Assembly (NCBI RefSeq): GCF_000338875.1
Contig: NZ_AOMO01000026.1
Location: 1 to 57,104 of the forward strand
Direction: 5' to 3'
From: Vibrio mimicus CAIM 602
GTDB taxonomy: Bacteria; Pseudomonadota; Gammaproteobacteria; Enterobacterales; Vibrionaceae
DNA length: 57,104 nucleotides
The notes below the pieces were generated by a model, which did not search any database, was not told where the DNA came from, and saw only the letters and a list, made by a program, of their open reading frames with translations. Positions 7,157 to 17,412 of this stretch are shown piece after piece. The first letter of the stretch is position 1. Each line of letters starts with the position of its first letter. The position numbers were made by a program, and so were the translations under genes.

Positions 7157-8482
7157 TTAAGCAAGAGCAGCCTGTTTATTTCTTTTCTTCTTAGCTTGAG
7201 ATTTTGCTTGCTTGATAAAATTATCCTTCGTCGTAATTTGCCTAACGAGCTCATCAACCGCATCTTGGGAATAAATATGTGTGTTAGATATCTTTTGATA
7301 GTGGTGGTGCTTGTTACAAGTTGCTTTCCAGTTCAGCTTTGAGACTGCAGCTTGGAAGCAATGACTATTTATTGTTGGCTTTCCCTTTTTGTCTCGAGCT
7401 ACTAAGCACTTTTCTAGTTTTGCCATATCGTAGTTAGCATGAAGGGTCTTATTAATAGCATCAATAGCAGTCTTTTGAGTGAAAGTATGAGTTTTCTCTG
7501 GATCTACTTGCTTCTCAACTACAAGAGCCTTTTTCAACTGCTCCAAGTCCTGAGCTTTACCGTTAGCTGCAGCAAGTATTATCTGACTGTCTTTCTCATC
7601 ACGAGCATACACAAGTGATACGTTAATCGGTATAGCGAACTCAATATCATCTTCTTTCTCGATTTCATCTTGCACCGTTTTAGCTAGTTCGAGCATATCT
7701 TCCGCTACCTTACCATACAATGATCGCAACACTGGCTCTGGTGGCATCTTAAAATCACCAACTAGTGATATCATTCCAGCATGCTGAGAGCGCATAAATG
7801 GTACCTCTGCAAACTCCTGAAACTTAGATGAATAATTCAGCACACCAGATTGGAATATGCGAGAAGCCAACCCTTGAAGCTCAGGCATAAGTAGATGAAC
7901 AGCACCATCACGCCAATCAGCTATACGAGAGATATTCTTTCTTACATTGTCATTTTCTTTGAACAATTTATCCAAGCATTGCCTCAAAGATATTGTTTTC
8001 TTTACGCCTTGTTTATTCGCTTTCTCGAATACCGCTTCTTCACCATCTCGCTCAATGATTATTGCTTTCAGAAGCTGCTCCCAAGCAGTTGAGTACATCA
8101 TTACAAATCCATCTAACTTGTTTTCAAGTGACGGTCTGTTGTAAAGCTCTAATGCAAGCATCATGTTATCTTTGGACTTTTTGAGCAGGGCTTTAGCTAA
8201 GTTAGATTTACATTTATGACCTAGCTCTTGATAGTGCTTACTCTGAGATAAACGCTTTTTGAACTCGATAAAACTTACATCTAGTACATTGATTGCTTCG
8301 TATGTATTAACTCCAATCTCTGCTAAGAATTGAGTTATCTGACCCTTCCCGTAGTAAGATTTGAATGTACTTGGCTTCCAGCCTACATGCGCGATAAGCT
8401 CTTCTTTGGTGAAAGTTGAACTCTCTGTTTGATGCTTCCGCAAGAATTGGTACAGCAATAACTGCATTTCGACTTTAGCCAT
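7157..8482 (-). CDS. DUF3644-family protein with HEPN-like RNase motif, probable defence protein
   Basis: A 441-residue protein. Residues about 22-75 (FTKEELIAHVGWKPSTFKSY) look like a winged-helix-type module. Residues about 95-260 match the DUF3644 pattern (KSKDNMMLALELYNRPSLEN, then KLDGFVMMYSTAWEQLLKA). Within it WRDGAVH (R191, H196) fits the Rx4-6H motif of HEPN ribonucleases, a class DUF3644 has been placed in. The C-terminal third (VARDKKGKPTINSHCFQAAV, HHHYQKISNTHIYSQDAV) is basic and of unknown fold. HEPN proteins of this sort usually cut RNA in phage defence or toxin systems. It lies alone on the minus strand after the integrase, divergent from the nuclease-SMC operon. The start has a GGA ribosome binding site. 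Role in defence is inferred. Confidence 0.7.
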   Translation of the reverse strand: MAKVEMQLLLYQFLRKHQTESSTFTKEELIAHVGWKPSTFKSYYGKGQITQFLAEIGVNTYEAINVLDVSFIEFKKRLSQSKHYQELGHKCKSNLAKALLKKSKDNMMLALELYNRPSLENKLDGFVMMYSTAWEQLLKAIIIERDGEEAVFEKANKQGVKKTISLRQCLDKLFKENDNVRKNISRIADWRDGAVHLLMPELQGLASRIFQSGVLNYSSKFQEFAEVPFMRSQHAGMISLVGDFKMPPEPVLRSLYGKVAEDMLELAKTVQDEIEKEDDIEFAIPINVSLVYARDEKDSQIILAAANGKAQDLEQLKKALVVEKQVDPEKTHTFTQKTAIDAINKTLHANYDMAKLEKCLVARDKKGKPTINSHCFQAAVSKLNWKATCNKHHHYQKISNTHIYSQDAVDELVRQITTKDNFIKQAKSQAKKKRNKQAALA

Positions 8483-8996
<514 letters not shown>

Positions 8997-10070
8997 ATGG
9001 CAGACAATCCACTCGCAGCAGCCCAACGAGAATTCGCAGGAGCAAGCACCTTTGGAAAATATAACTTTCAATTCCATTGGGCGCTGTGCGAAGTTATTGA
9101 AAAGCATAAAAATAACAAAGAGTATGCTCTGCTAATTGAGTATCATGAAGATATCGTTATTGCGGATAGTTTAGACGCTAAACTAGCTAAGTTTGAGTTT
9201 TACCAAGTCAAGAATCAGGGCGCGACTTTTACATCAGCAGCTTTAACAAAGAGAAAAAAAGGCACGAATAAAGAACTAAAGAATTCCGTTCTTGGTAAGT
9301 TACTGAGCTCTTGCATCAATACTGAATATGAAGATCGTATCACCAAGATCGGGTTAGTTTCATCAAGTGGATTTAATTTCAAGGTTAATAAAGATCTTAA
9401 GCTGGATGTGCTCAAAGTAGGTGATATTGCTGAGATTGATCTGGCTAAGTTGACCGAAAATATAAACGCCGAGTTAGGTATTGATGTATTACCAGAGCAC
9501 CTACAATTCATAGTTCCTGAGATACAACTCAAAAATCAGGAAGACTATGTATTATCTCAATTTGCTCGGCTCGTCGAATCCTTATTCCCCGGGGCTTTGT
9601 GTAATCCAGTAAACATCTATCGCTCTGTTGTTGATGAAATGGGGCGAATAGGCCGCATAGAGTATGATTACAAGGATTGGGTAAGGCTTATTGATAAAAA
9701 GTCACTCACTTCTACGGAAGTTCATAAAGTACTTTCTCTGCATTCAAGTCACCCCTGTGTTGATGACTTAAAAAGTGATTTCGACGACTTAGCTAATGAT
9801 TTAGGTTGGAAATCAAAGAAGAAGCGTACTTTCAAAGGAAAACTAGCCTTACTTGCATTACGCCGAGCGGGCTTTATGAGTGCCTTGGACATTGAAATTA
9901 CAGACTTATTCAAGCAGTCCCATATCAAAATTGACGAAGATAACTATAACGATGACTCGACGTATATAGAAGCCTTGCTTCAACAAGCTAATGATGATGG
10001 CTTATGTGCGAAAGTAAGTAATCAAGATGAGTTGTTGCTCGAAGTTGTCTACTGCTTATTAAAGGTCTGA
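8997..10070 (+). CDS. DUF4297/Cap4-type nuclease, Lamassu LmuA-like
   Basis: A 357-residue protein from the ATG at 8997 (an in-frame TTG at 8979 is an alternative). The first 75 residues carry the DUF4297 pattern: AAAQREFAGASTFGKYNFQF, then LLIEYHEDIVIAD and FEFYQVKNQ. D52 with Q70-V-K72 form a PD-(D/E)xK-type nuclease core like that of the Cap4 endonuclease. In Lamassu (LmuA) and in Vibrio DdmA the same domain is the DNA-cutting effector controlled by an SMC partner. The C-terminal 150 residues, mostly helical (LKSDFDDLANDLGWKSKKKR, EALLQQANDDGLCAKVS), may carry the coupling function. The SMC-like gene follows after 51 bases on the same strand. Function is inferred from domain and neighbour. 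Confidence 0.72.
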   Translation: MADNPLAAAQREFAGASTFGKYNFQFHWALCEVIEKHKNNKEYALLIEYHEDIVIADSLDAKLAKFEFYQVKNQGATFTSAALTKRKKGTNKELKNSVLGKLLSSCINTEYEDRITKIGLVSSSGFNFKVNKDLKLDVLKVGDIAEIDLAKLTENINAELGIDVLPEHLQFIVPEIQLKNQEDYVLSQFARLVESLFPGALCNPVNIYRSVVDEMGRIGRIEYDYKDWVRLIDKKSLTSTEVHKVLSLHSSHPCVDDLKSDFDDLANDLGWKSKKKRTFKGKLALLALRRAGFMSALDIEITDLFKQSHIKIDEDNYNDDSTYIEALLQQANDDGLCAKVSNQDELLLEVVYCLLKV

Positions 10071-10121
10071 CAATGAAAAAGAATTACAAATTATTGATAA
10101 GAAATCTTAGGAAACACAAAA

Positions 10122-11858
10122 ATGAAAGGCTTGCAATTTCAACGTCTAGTTCTACTGTCCGATTCGAAAAAGTTGGCGAATCAGTTCATGTTTCCGAAGA
10201 GGCTCAATCTCGTTACAGGAAACGACAATAGCATTGGTAAATCAACGTTAGTAAAAAGCTTATTTTGGGCTATTGGGTGTGACCCAAAGTTTAATGAAGA
10301 CTGGAAACTACTTGACGTTAAAACGGTCCTTTACTTCAAAGTAAACGAAAAAGAGTATGTTGTTAGTCGCTATGTGGATGGCCTCTACTTCGGACAAAAA
10401 AATTCGCCATTGCAGAAATACTCCAAAGTAACAGGGAATTTTGCAATGGACTTTGCAAGAGAAGTTGGCTTTGATTTGTTACTGGAAAACAAAATTGGTG
10501 AGTTAGATTGCCCTCCTCCAGCGTATTACTTTTTACCCTTCTACATCGATCAACAGAAAAGTTGGGATGAACCATGGAACGGGTTTGAAAGACTACAACA
10601 GTACGGCAATTTCAGAACAAACCTAATTAAGTATTTCTGTGGATACTTGTCGCGTAAGCACTTTGAACTCGAAAGCGAAATATTCGAACAAAAGGCTGCA
10701 GATAGAGAGGCAACCCAGCAAGCTGAACGTATTTCCGAGGCTTTAAGTGTCCTTGAAGAAGCAGCTCCAGAAATCACAGTCGCTGTTACACAGAAAGAGC
10801 TAGAGTCTATACAGGTTGAGATTGAAGTAGAACTTAAAGAATTTTCGAAGCATCAAACTAACCTCTTCGATCAGCAATCAGTTCTAGTAAATGAAATTCA
10901 CGACTTAGAACAGCAACATATTTTAGCAAGCACTTCGGCAAGAGAGCTTGAGGAAGATTACATTTTCGCTGTAGAAAATGTGTCATCGGATTCTTTGGAA
11001 TGCCCTTTATGCGGTACTGAGCATGACAATTCATTGCTTAGCCGTGCGGGTTTGCTAGCGGATAAAGAAGGGCTTGAACAACAAGCCAATAGTATAAAAA
11101 ATGCTCTAGTCGAAAAGTACAGACAAAGAGAAGAGCTAGTCCAAGAGCTAGAATTTGTCGCATCTGAAATCGATCGAATCAATGAGAAATACATAAAAGA
11201 GGACTCATCTGAGGAAAAGTCTGATACCCAATGTGCATTTGAACACGCTTTGTATTCCGTTTCGCAAAAAAAGGTAAACAGCAGTGTTTTGCAGAAGAAA
11301 GAGCATTTTCAGTTTCAATCCCAGAAGGCTAAAGACAACCAGAAAGACATCAAAAAGGAACAGAGGAAACTTCTTAAGAAGAAAGAGAAGGATGACCTCA
11401 ATGATTTGTTTATCGGTAATTTAGTTGAAAGTATTACAACTCTAGCTGCTACTGGGGTGAATCTAAATGGTGTTAAGTCTCCTATGGATTATAGAAAGCT
11501 TCTTGGTGGTGGAGCTGCAGAAGGAACACGAGGTACTCTGGCGTATCAGTTATCAGTCCTTAGACAAATTGAATATGCTGGTAACTGCCAAATTGCTCCC
11601 TTTGTTTTAGACACACCGAATCAACAAGAGCAGGCTAAACATCGATATGAACAGGTCATAGATGTTATTACTGAAAATATTCCGCGTGGATATCAAGTGA
11701 TTTTGTGTGCAATGGATGACAATGATGCTTTAGCTGCATACAAGAAAGAAGCACACGTTATCGAACTCGATGATAATCGATTGTTACAAGGTGAACTATA
11801 TGAAGATCTGCGTTCTGAATACGAAAATGAGGTCTTGAACAACACCGCTACTGAATAA
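10122..11858 (+). CDS. SMC/Rad50-like ATPase, Lamassu LmuB-like
   Basis: A 578-residue coiled-coil ATPase. Walker A is GNDNSIGKST (residues 33-42). Long heptad-rich arms flank a single CxxC (ECPLCGTEHD, C294 and C297), a possible zinc-hook hinge as in Rad50. After the second arm come a signature-like GGGAAEGTRGTLAYQLSVL (463-481) and a Walker B-like FVLDTPNQQEQ (495-505), where the usual glutamate after Asp is threonine. It probably senses DNA ends or replication intermediates and releases the upstream nuclease. In known Lamassu/ABC-3C operons a middle component is often present; here none is seen unless fused to the nuclease. Ribosome binding site AGGA precedes the ATG. Confidence 0.75.
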   Translation: MKGLQFQRLVLLSDSKKLANQFMFPKRLNLVTGNDNSIGKSTLVKSLFWAIGCDPKFNEDWKLLDVKTVLYFKVNEKEYVVSRYVDGLYFGQKNSPLQKYSKVTGNFAMDFAREVGFDLLLENKIGELDCPPPAYYFLPFYIDQQKSWDEPWNGFERLQQYGNFRTNLIKYFCGYLSRKHFELESEIFEQKAADREATQQAERISEALSVLEEAAPEITVAVTQKELESIQVEIEVELKEFSKHQTNLFDQQSVLVNEIHDLEQQHILASTSARELEEDYIFAVENVSSDSLECPLCGTEHDNSLLSRAGLLADKEGLEQQANSIKNALVEKYRQREELVQELEFVASEIDRINEKYIKEDSSEEKSDTQCAFEHALYSVSQKKVNSSVLQKKEHFQFQSQKAKDNQKDIKKEQRKLLKKKEKDDLNDLFIGNLVESITTLAATGVNLNGVKSPMDYRKLLGGGAAEGTRGTLAYQLSVLRQIEYAGNCQIAPFVLDTPNQQEQAKHRYEQVIDVITENIPRGYQVILCAMDDNDALAAYKKEAHVIELDDNRLLQGELYEDLRSEYENEVLNNTATE

Positions 11859-11877
11859 TTAAGTATTTTATATCAAG

Positions 11878-12003
11878 ATACCCTTCCTACTTGAAGCTGC
11901 AGCGGTGTTGGCTACGTTCGTTCACCCCAATCACAGAGTTGTCTATGCTCATGGGGATTCACTCACTTGCCGCCGACCTGCAACTCCAAGTCGTTTGGTA
12001 TAT
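11878..12003 (-). repeat. ERIC element (copy A)
   Basis: A full-length element of about 126 bases. It shows the ERIC core (TCACCCCAATCACA ... ATGGGGATTCACT) and the ends ATACCCTTCC and TTTGGTATA. It is inverted relative to copies at 17413 and 21838 and lies between the SMC-like gene and the STAND gene. Such elements are common in Vibrio cholerae. Confidence 0.92.
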
Positions 12004-12059
12004 ATTAATGTAATTTTGATTGTTAATTCATAACTAAAAGAGCCATGTAAAATCGAACT

Positions 12060-14486
12060 ATGAAAGATCTATATCTTCAAATACTATCTGAGTTGCCTTC
12101 AAGTTTGTCACCTACAGAGGAAGTCAACTTTCTAACAAGTGTTTTGCGTTCATTATTGCAGGTAACAGCTTTGACTAGCCTGGAATTATGCGTGTCTGAA
12201 GTGCCAGAAAATGAGCAAGATGTTTCTCGTTTTATCCGAAGAATGGAGCAGCCTTCAGATGGTACACCTATAGAGATACTTGAGGCCCTTATCCCGCTAC
12301 TCAGAACCTACGTAGACAGAAATCTTTGCAAAGGATGGTACAAGGAGAATGGCTTAGATAGTGGGTTATCTGCTCAATTGAATGAATGGGTTACGTTTAG
12401 AAATGATACAACTGCCCATGGGATATTGAGTCAAAAAGATGCAAATATCTGGGCCCCTAAATCTAAAGAACTTATTCATACTAGCTTAAATATTCTAAAC
12501 GGGTTACTTCCTTCGTTCGATCATAAAACTCATGAACTGAAATCATATGACGTAAAGCTTACTCTCCCACTAGTTCGTTCTTATAGACCTATTGTTGTAA
12601 GAAAAGCCAAATGCCAGCGCAGTATTTGGAAGTTAAGCGGGCAAGTACTCTCCTTAGAAGATGCTCAACGGTTCAGTGCTGAACTTGAAAAAGGATGTAT
12701 TTTTAGTCAGCGATCACAAGCAAAATATGGCGACTATTTAGCTTCAAATGACATCACAGTAGAGAATAGCGCGGTAACTCATAGTTTTATACACAATGTA
12801 CCACTTCGACAAACAGATACATTTGAGGGCCGTAAAAGAGAATTATTAAAACTAGCGGAATGGTTTAATGACTATGACTCTCGCGCCTGTTTGGTATTTG
12901 GCGATGGTGGTTTCGGAAAAACAACTTTAGTTCTAGAGTTTCTGAATAAATTGTTAGAAGGAAAAGTAGCTATTGATCACCCACGCCCTCAAGTCATTTC
13001 ATTTTTCACGGCTAAAATGACGCGTTGGACTGATCAGGGGTTGGTGCACCTGAAAGGGGTTTCTGATTCTATGGACGAGTGTATCAGAGAACTAATCAAA
13101 GCATTTAATCCTGTTTTAACTAAAGATTGGTACGAAACTCATGGCGACCGTCTAATTCAGAAAGCTGCTAACTTCCTGAAAGATGAGGGGTTAGACCGAG
13201 ACGATGTGCTTTTTGTCTTCGATAACACAGAAACCCTAGCTACTTCTACAAATGAAGTTGAAGATTTAGGTGATTTCTTACAGGGAGTAACCAAAAAGCT
13301 GGGGCGAATGATTGTAACTTCAAGAAGACGAGAGTTCATTAATGCAACTCCAATTGCAGTTAAGGGGTTGAGTGAGCAAGAGTGTATAACTTTGCTTGAT
13401 AGGTTAGCGAAAGAAAATCATGCTGACTCACTCCTAAAGGCTGGAGAAGCAAGGCTACGAAAAATAAGTCAATCACTAATGTTTAAGCCCTTACTTCTTC
13501 ATACATTGGTTACCCATATAAGTAGAACTCAATCATCAATCGATGATGCGATTAATTCAGTTTTTAAGAAATCTAACCATGAGCTACTAGAATTCCTATA
13601 TGAAGATGCATGGGCTCGGATGACAGAGTTACAGCAAAACGTGTACATGCTTCTTGTTATTGCTGAGAGCCCATTAGATCACTTTTCCGTATCGGAAGCA
13701 TGTAAGATTATGCAAATACCATTGACGGAATTTCATACTACGTTTGACGAAACTTATTTTGGTTCATTGACCAATCATGGGGAAAAGTTTTCTATTGAAC
13801 TAGAAGAGCTTGCAGTTCGATTCTTCAACAAAAAAATCAAAGATCTTCCTCAAAGCGTGAAAATTTCTTTTGAAAGTAAAGCCCAAGAGTTGGATGCAGT
13901 AGTTGGTAATTTCCACAAAATCGAGGAGGAGTATGAGTTAGATAGGGTCGCAGAAGCGTTCCGTCATCCATATGCGAAGGCCGCTCGAACTGCTGTAAGA
14001 AAAGAAAACTATCCAGAAGCTCAAGAATTCTACGAAATGGCGATTGCTGAAGACCCGATGAACTCCGCACTTAAAGATCGTTATGCTTGGTTCCTGTACC
14101 ACAAGGTAGCAAGTAATATAGCTAAAGTGAAAGCTGAAAAACTATGGCGTGAGTCTATTGAGCTTAATGAAAACAACTGTGACGCTATCGTTAACCTTGC
14201 ACAATGTAGATATCGTTGTGATGATCTCGAAGAAGGGGATCAGTTGCTAAAGAAAGCTGGAGCTTTATCTAGATCTAACTCATTTTGTTTGCTAAATAAA
14301 GCTAAAGCGCGCTTCTACTACTGGCAAAGAAATAAAGAGTTAGATGGTGTGGAAGAACGATTAATAGAAGCTAAAACTCTTTTGGATTTTGCGGCTAAGA
14401 GCCTTAAACGAGGTGATCTGTACTATGCAAAAACTCGATACGATATTGATTTTTTCAAAGTTAAACTAAGAAGGATCAAGATATAA
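12060..14486 (+). CDS. HEPN-STAND-TPR protein, probable antiphage NTPase
   Basis: An 808-residue multidomain protein. Residues about 1-160 are helical and contain FRNDTTAHG (R114, H120), an Rx5H motif of HEPN ribonucleases. A STAND NTPase follows: TFEGRKRELLKL (254-265), Walker A GDGGFGKTT (281-289), Walker B VLFVFDNTE (383-391) and MIVTSRRR (417-424). Residues about 640-790 form TPR-like helical pairs (NYPEAQEFYEMAIAEDPMNS; NNCDAIVNLAQCRYRCDDLE). An N-terminal effector, central switch and C-terminal repeat sensor is the architecture of Avs-type and other bacterial NLR-like defence proteins. It probably recognises a phage protein through the TPR region and then activates the HEPN RNase. It stands alone after an ERIC. 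The start lacks a strong ribosome binding site. Confidence 0.72.
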   Translation: MKDLYLQILSELPSSLSPTEEVNFLTSVLRSLLQVTALTSLELCVSEVPENEQDVSRFIRRMEQPSDGTPIEILEALIPLLRTYVDRNLCKGWYKENGLDSGLSAQLNEWVTFRNDTTAHGILSQKDANIWAPKSKELIHTSLNILNGLLPSFDHKTHELKSYDVKLTLPLVRSYRPIVVRKAKCQRSIWKLSGQVLSLEDAQRFSAELEKGCIFSQRSQAKYGDYLASNDITVENSAVTHSFIHNVPLRQTDTFEGRKRELLKLAEWFNDYDSRACLVFGDGGFGKTTLVLEFLNKLLEGKVAIDHPRPQVISFFTAKMTRWTDQGLVHLKGVSDSMDECIRELIKAFNPVLTKDWYETHGDRLIQKAANFLKDEGLDRDDVLFVFDNTETLATSTNEVEDLGDFLQGVTKKLGRMIVTSRRREFINATPIAVKGLSEQECITLLDRLAKENHADSLLKAGEARLRKISQSLMFKPLLLHTLVTHISRTQSSIDDAINSVFKKSNHELLEFLYEDAWARMTELQQNVYMLLVIAESPLDHFSVSEACKIMQIPLTEFHTTFDETYFGSLTNHGEKFSIELEELAVRFFNKKIKDLPQSVKISFESKAQELDAVVGNFHKIEEEYELDRVAEAFRHPYAKAARTAVRKENYPEAQEFYEMAIAEDPMNSALKDRYAWFLYHKVASNIAKVKAEKLWRESIELNENNCDAIVNLAQCRYRCDDLEEGDQLLKKAGALSRSNSFCLLNKAKARFYYWQRNKELDGVEERLIEAKTLLDFAAKSLKRGDLYYAKTRYDIDFFKVKLRRIKI

Positions 14487-14852
14487 ACACTCTTGTTAGG
14501 AATACAATTAAGTCTTAGGTTAGCCATAATCTAAGGCTTAGCTTAGTGTTGGTAAAGATGATTGAAAGTGTACACGTGTTTTAAGCTATCGCCATATTTT
14601 TACTAATCTTTGAGGGTTTAGTTAGTGTCAATGATCTAAACAACTTTTGTCCAAAAACGATTTTGAGCAACAAAAAAACACCAACCATTAGCCTTGTGAA
14701 GAACAGACACCTCAACTTTGATTCGAAATCTTGGGGCTAAACTGGCTACTAGCAGTGGAATTTTTGAAAGTGTTTGGGGCTAAATTGGGGCTTTTTGAAA
14801 GGTTGAATACGGTTTTATTTTCCACTTTACTGTTTATAAAAACAGTGTTAGC
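14487..14852. other. 366-base non-coding junction next to the tdh terminator
   Basis: It holds a nine-base imperfect hairpin just after the STAND gene (CTTAGGTTA / TAATCTAAG, about 14512-14533, no T run) and a near-repeat GGGGCTAAACTGG (14733) / GGGGCTAAATTGG (14777). No RNA gene recognised. It is the boundary between the accessory block and the core gene tdh and therefore a candidate place for an attachment site. A 62-residue ORF (14731-14919) overlaps tdh antisense and is not convincing. Confidence 0.35.
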
Positions 14853-14881
14853 CAAAAACAAAGCGCCCCTTTCGGAGCGCT
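14853..14881 (-). terminator. Intrinsic terminator of the kbl-tdh operon
   Basis: On the minus strand AGCGCTCCG, loop, GGGGCGCT, followed by TTGTTTTT. Confidence 0.8.
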
Positions 14882-14899
14882 CTGTGGAGAGATTTTCGG

Positions 14900-15931
14900 T
14901 TACTGCCAATCGAGGATAACTTTGCCGGAAGCCCCGCTGCGCATGATGTCGAAGCCTTTTTGGAAGTCATCCACTTTGAAGTGGTGAGTGATAATTGGGC
15001 TGATATCGAGACCTGATTGGATCAGGCTCGCCATCTTATACCAAGTTTCGAACATCTCGCGGCCATAGATGCCTTTGATCACCAGACCTTTGAAGATCAC
15101 TTGGTTCCAATCAATCGCCATTGATGATGGGGGAATACCTAACAGAGCGATGCGGCCACCATGGTTCATGGTTTTGAGCATTGCGCTGAATGCACTTGGT
15201 ATGCCAGACATCTCTAAGCCCACATCAAAACCTTCGGTCATGCCGAGTTCTTTCATCACGTCTTCTAGGTTTTGCTCAGCGACATTCACTGCGCGAGTCA
15301 CACCCATTTTACGGGCTAAATCGAGGCGGTATTCGTTCACATCGGTGATCACCACATGGCGCGCACCTACATGTTTCGCAACAGCGGCGGCCATAATGCC
15401 GATTGGGCCAGCACCGGTGATCAGAACATCTTCACCCACTAAGTCGAATGAAAGCGCGGTGTGTACAGCGTTTCCAAACGGGTCGAAGATAGACGCCAGA
15501 TCATCTGAAATACCATCCGGGATCTTGAATGCGTTAAACGCTGGGATCACTAAGTATTCAGAGAAACAACCCGTGCGGTTTACGCCCACACCAATGGTGT
15601 TGCGGCACAGGTGTGTACGGCCACCACGGCAGTTACGGCAGTGACCACAAGTGATGTGACCTTCACCAGAAACGCGATCACCAATTTGGAAACCACGCAC
15701 TTCTTGGCCAATCCCAACCACTTCACCCACGTATTCGTGACCGACTACCATAGGCACTGGAATGGTTTTTTGTGACCACTCATCCCAGTTATAAATGTGT
15801 ACATCCGTACCACAAATGGCGGTTTTCTTAATTTTGATCAGCAGGTCGTTGTGGCCAAGCTCAGGCATGTCCACTTCGTTCATCCAGATGCCCTGCTCTG
15901 GTTTCAGTTTTGAAAGTGCTTTGATTTTCAT
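14900..15931 (-). CDS. tdh: L-threonine 3-dehydrogenase
   Basis: A 343-residue NAD-dependent, zinc-containing dehydrogenase that oxidises threonine to 2-amino-3-ketobutyrate, which Kbl then cleaves to glycine and acetyl-CoA. The catalytic zinc site is [13 protein letters not shown] and GHEYVGEV near residues 38 and 63. The four structural zinc cysteines are in [15 protein letters not shown] (about 93-107). The Rossmann glycine motif is ITGAGPIG (about 170). Full length for the family. The start lies two bases after the kbl stop, so the pair is one operon. Confidence 0.97.
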   Translation of the reverse strand: MKIKALSKLKPEQGIWMNEVDMPELGHNDLLIKIKKTAICGTDVHIYNWDEWSQKTIPVPMVVGHEYVGEVVGIGQEVRGFQIGDRVSGEGHITCGHCRNCRGGRTHLCRNTIGVGVNRTGCFSEYLVIPAFNAFKIPDGISDDLASIFDPFGNAVHTALSFDLVGEDVLITGAGPIGIMAAAVAKHVGARHVVITDVNEYRLDLARKMGVTRAVNVAEQNLEDVMKELGMTEGFDVGLEMSGIPSAFSAMLKTMNHGGRIALLGIPPSSMAIDWNQVIFKGLVIKGIYGREMFETWYKMASLIQSGLDISPIITHHFKVDDFQKGFDIMRSGASGKVILDWQ

Positions 15932-15933
15932 AA

Positions 15934-17127
15934 TTAAATAAGTCCCATATCACGACCCACTTCAATGAAGGCGTCGATGGCTTTGTCCAGTTGTTCACGG
16001 CTGTGTGCGGCTGACATTTGCGTACGAATGCGCGCTTGTCCCTTTGGTACAACCGGGAATGAGAAACCAATAACGTAAATGCCTTTGGCCAGTGCGCGTT
16101 CCGCAAATTCTGCAGCCACTTTGGCATCGCCTAGCATGATTGGAATGATGGCGTGGTCAGCGCCCCCCATGGTGAAGCCCGCCGCTTCCATACGAGTACG
16201 GAAGTGCGCTGCGTTTTCCCATAGGCGCTCACGCAGATCGCCACTCTCTTGCAACAAATCCAACACACGCAGTGACGCCGCAACAATCGAAGGTGCAACT
16301 GAGTTAGAGAATAGGTATGGACGTGAACGTTGACGCAGCCAATCAATCACCTCTTTCTTGCCAGAGGTGTAACCGCCGGATGCGCCGCCCATGGCTTTAC
16401 CTAGCGTGCCGGTGATGATGTCGATGCGGTCAATCACATCGTGGTATTCGTGTGTGCCGCGACCACTCGCGCCCATGAAGCCCACGGCGTGAGAGTCATC
16501 CACCATCACTAAGGCGTTGTATTTATCCGCCAAGTCACAGATTGCAGGCAAGTTAGCGACTACGCCGTCCATTGAGAATACACCGTCAGTGACGATCAGC
16601 TTGTGCCGAGCACCGGCAGCATCCGCCTCGATAAGTTGCTCTTCCAGCTCGACCATGTTGTTGTTCGAGTAGCGGAAACGCATCGCTTTACACAGACGCA
16701 CACCATCAATGATCGAAGCGTGGTTTAGTGCGTCAGAGATGATCGCATCTTCTTTATCGAGCAGAGTTTCAAACAAACCCGCGTTCGCATCAAAGCATGA
16801 GGTGTAAAGAATGGTGTCTTCTTTACCTAGAAATTGAGAGAGCTTCTGTTCTAACTGTTTATGGATATCTTGCGTACCACAGATGAAACGTACCGAAGCC
16901 ATTCCAAAGCCGTGGCTATCCATCCCCTCTTTCGCTGCTTCAATCAGCGCTGGGTGATTGGCTAAACCAAGGTAGTTGTTAGCGCAGAAGTTCAGTACTT
17001 CTTCGCCAGTAGAAATTTCGACCGCCGCTTGTTGCTGCGAGGTGATCACACGTTCGGATTTATAAAGCCCCTCAGCTTTCACTTCCTCAAGCTGAGTACG
17101 GAGTTGCTGATAAAAAGCAGAAGACAT
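15934..17127 (-). CDS. kbl: 2-amino-3-ketobutyrate CoA ligase (glycine C-acetyltransferase)
   Basis: A 397-residue PLP enzyme of the alpha-oxoamine synthase family. It cleaves 2-amino-3-ketobutyrate with CoA to glycine and acetyl-CoA. The PLP lysine is in [15 protein letters not shown] (about residue 244), and [10 protein letters not shown] carries the cofactor-binding aspartate and histidine. I start it at ATG 17127 ([10 protein letters not shown]), which has AAGGA six bases upstream, not at the in-frame ATG at 17181. First gene of the kbl-tdh operon. A short ERIC remnant lies just upstream. Confidence 0.96.
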   Translation of the reverse strand: MSSAFYQQLRTQLEEVKAEGLYKSERVITSQQQAAVEISTGEEVLNFCANNYLGLANHPALIEAAKEGMDSHGFGMASVRFICGTQDIHKQLEQKLSQFLGKEDTILYTSCFDANAGLFETLLDKEDAIISDALNHASIIDGVRLCKAMRFRYSNNNMVELEEQLIEADAAGARHKLIVTDGVFSMDGVVANLPAICDLADKYNALVMVDDSHAVGFMGASGRGTHEYHDVIDRIDIITGTLGKAMGGASGGYTSGKKEVIDWLRQRSRPYLFSNSVAPSIVAASLRVLDLLQESGDLRERLWENAAHFRTRMEAAGFTMGGADHAIIPIMLGDAKVAAEFAERALAKGIYVIGFSFPVVPKGQARIRTQMSAAHSREQLDKAIDAFIEVGRDMGLI

Positions 17128-17168
17128 TGCGTATTCCTTCTTGTTTTCGTTTTGCGGGTAACAGGATC

Positions 17169-17213
17169 TATACCCAAACAACTTAGCGGGTACGCTTCAA
17201 GTCGGAAGGGTAT
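17169..17213. repeat. Internally deleted ERIC remnant
   Basis: About 45 bases with both ERIC ends (TATACCCAAAC ... GCTTCAAGT, GGAAGGGTATA) and almost none of the core. It lies 42 bases before the kbl start, so it may overlap the kbl promoter or leader. Confidence 0.65.
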
Positions 17214-17412
17214 ATTTACACTGTAAAAAACCTTTCCCTTAGTGTAATCCAAGGTCACTCAAGCGATTATCTGCGATAACGGAAAAGCATTCGTGAACCT
17301 CAGGCACAGATAAGCCCTTTCTATTGTAAATTTATCGAGGATTCATTGTGTCATGCTTCTCGTGTTGAATACCGAACGCTTGATTTCTCAACATTAAACT
17401 TCAAAGATGGCT

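Noticed and set aside
10073..10222. 49-residue ORF between the nuclease and SMC genes, a possible middle component
   Set aside because: It overlaps the SMC gene by 100 bases in another frame, ends inside its Walker A region and is far shorter than known middle components.
14731..14919. 62-residue plus-strand ORF next to tdh
   Set aside because: It reads through the tdh terminator and antisense into tdh, with no recognised domain.
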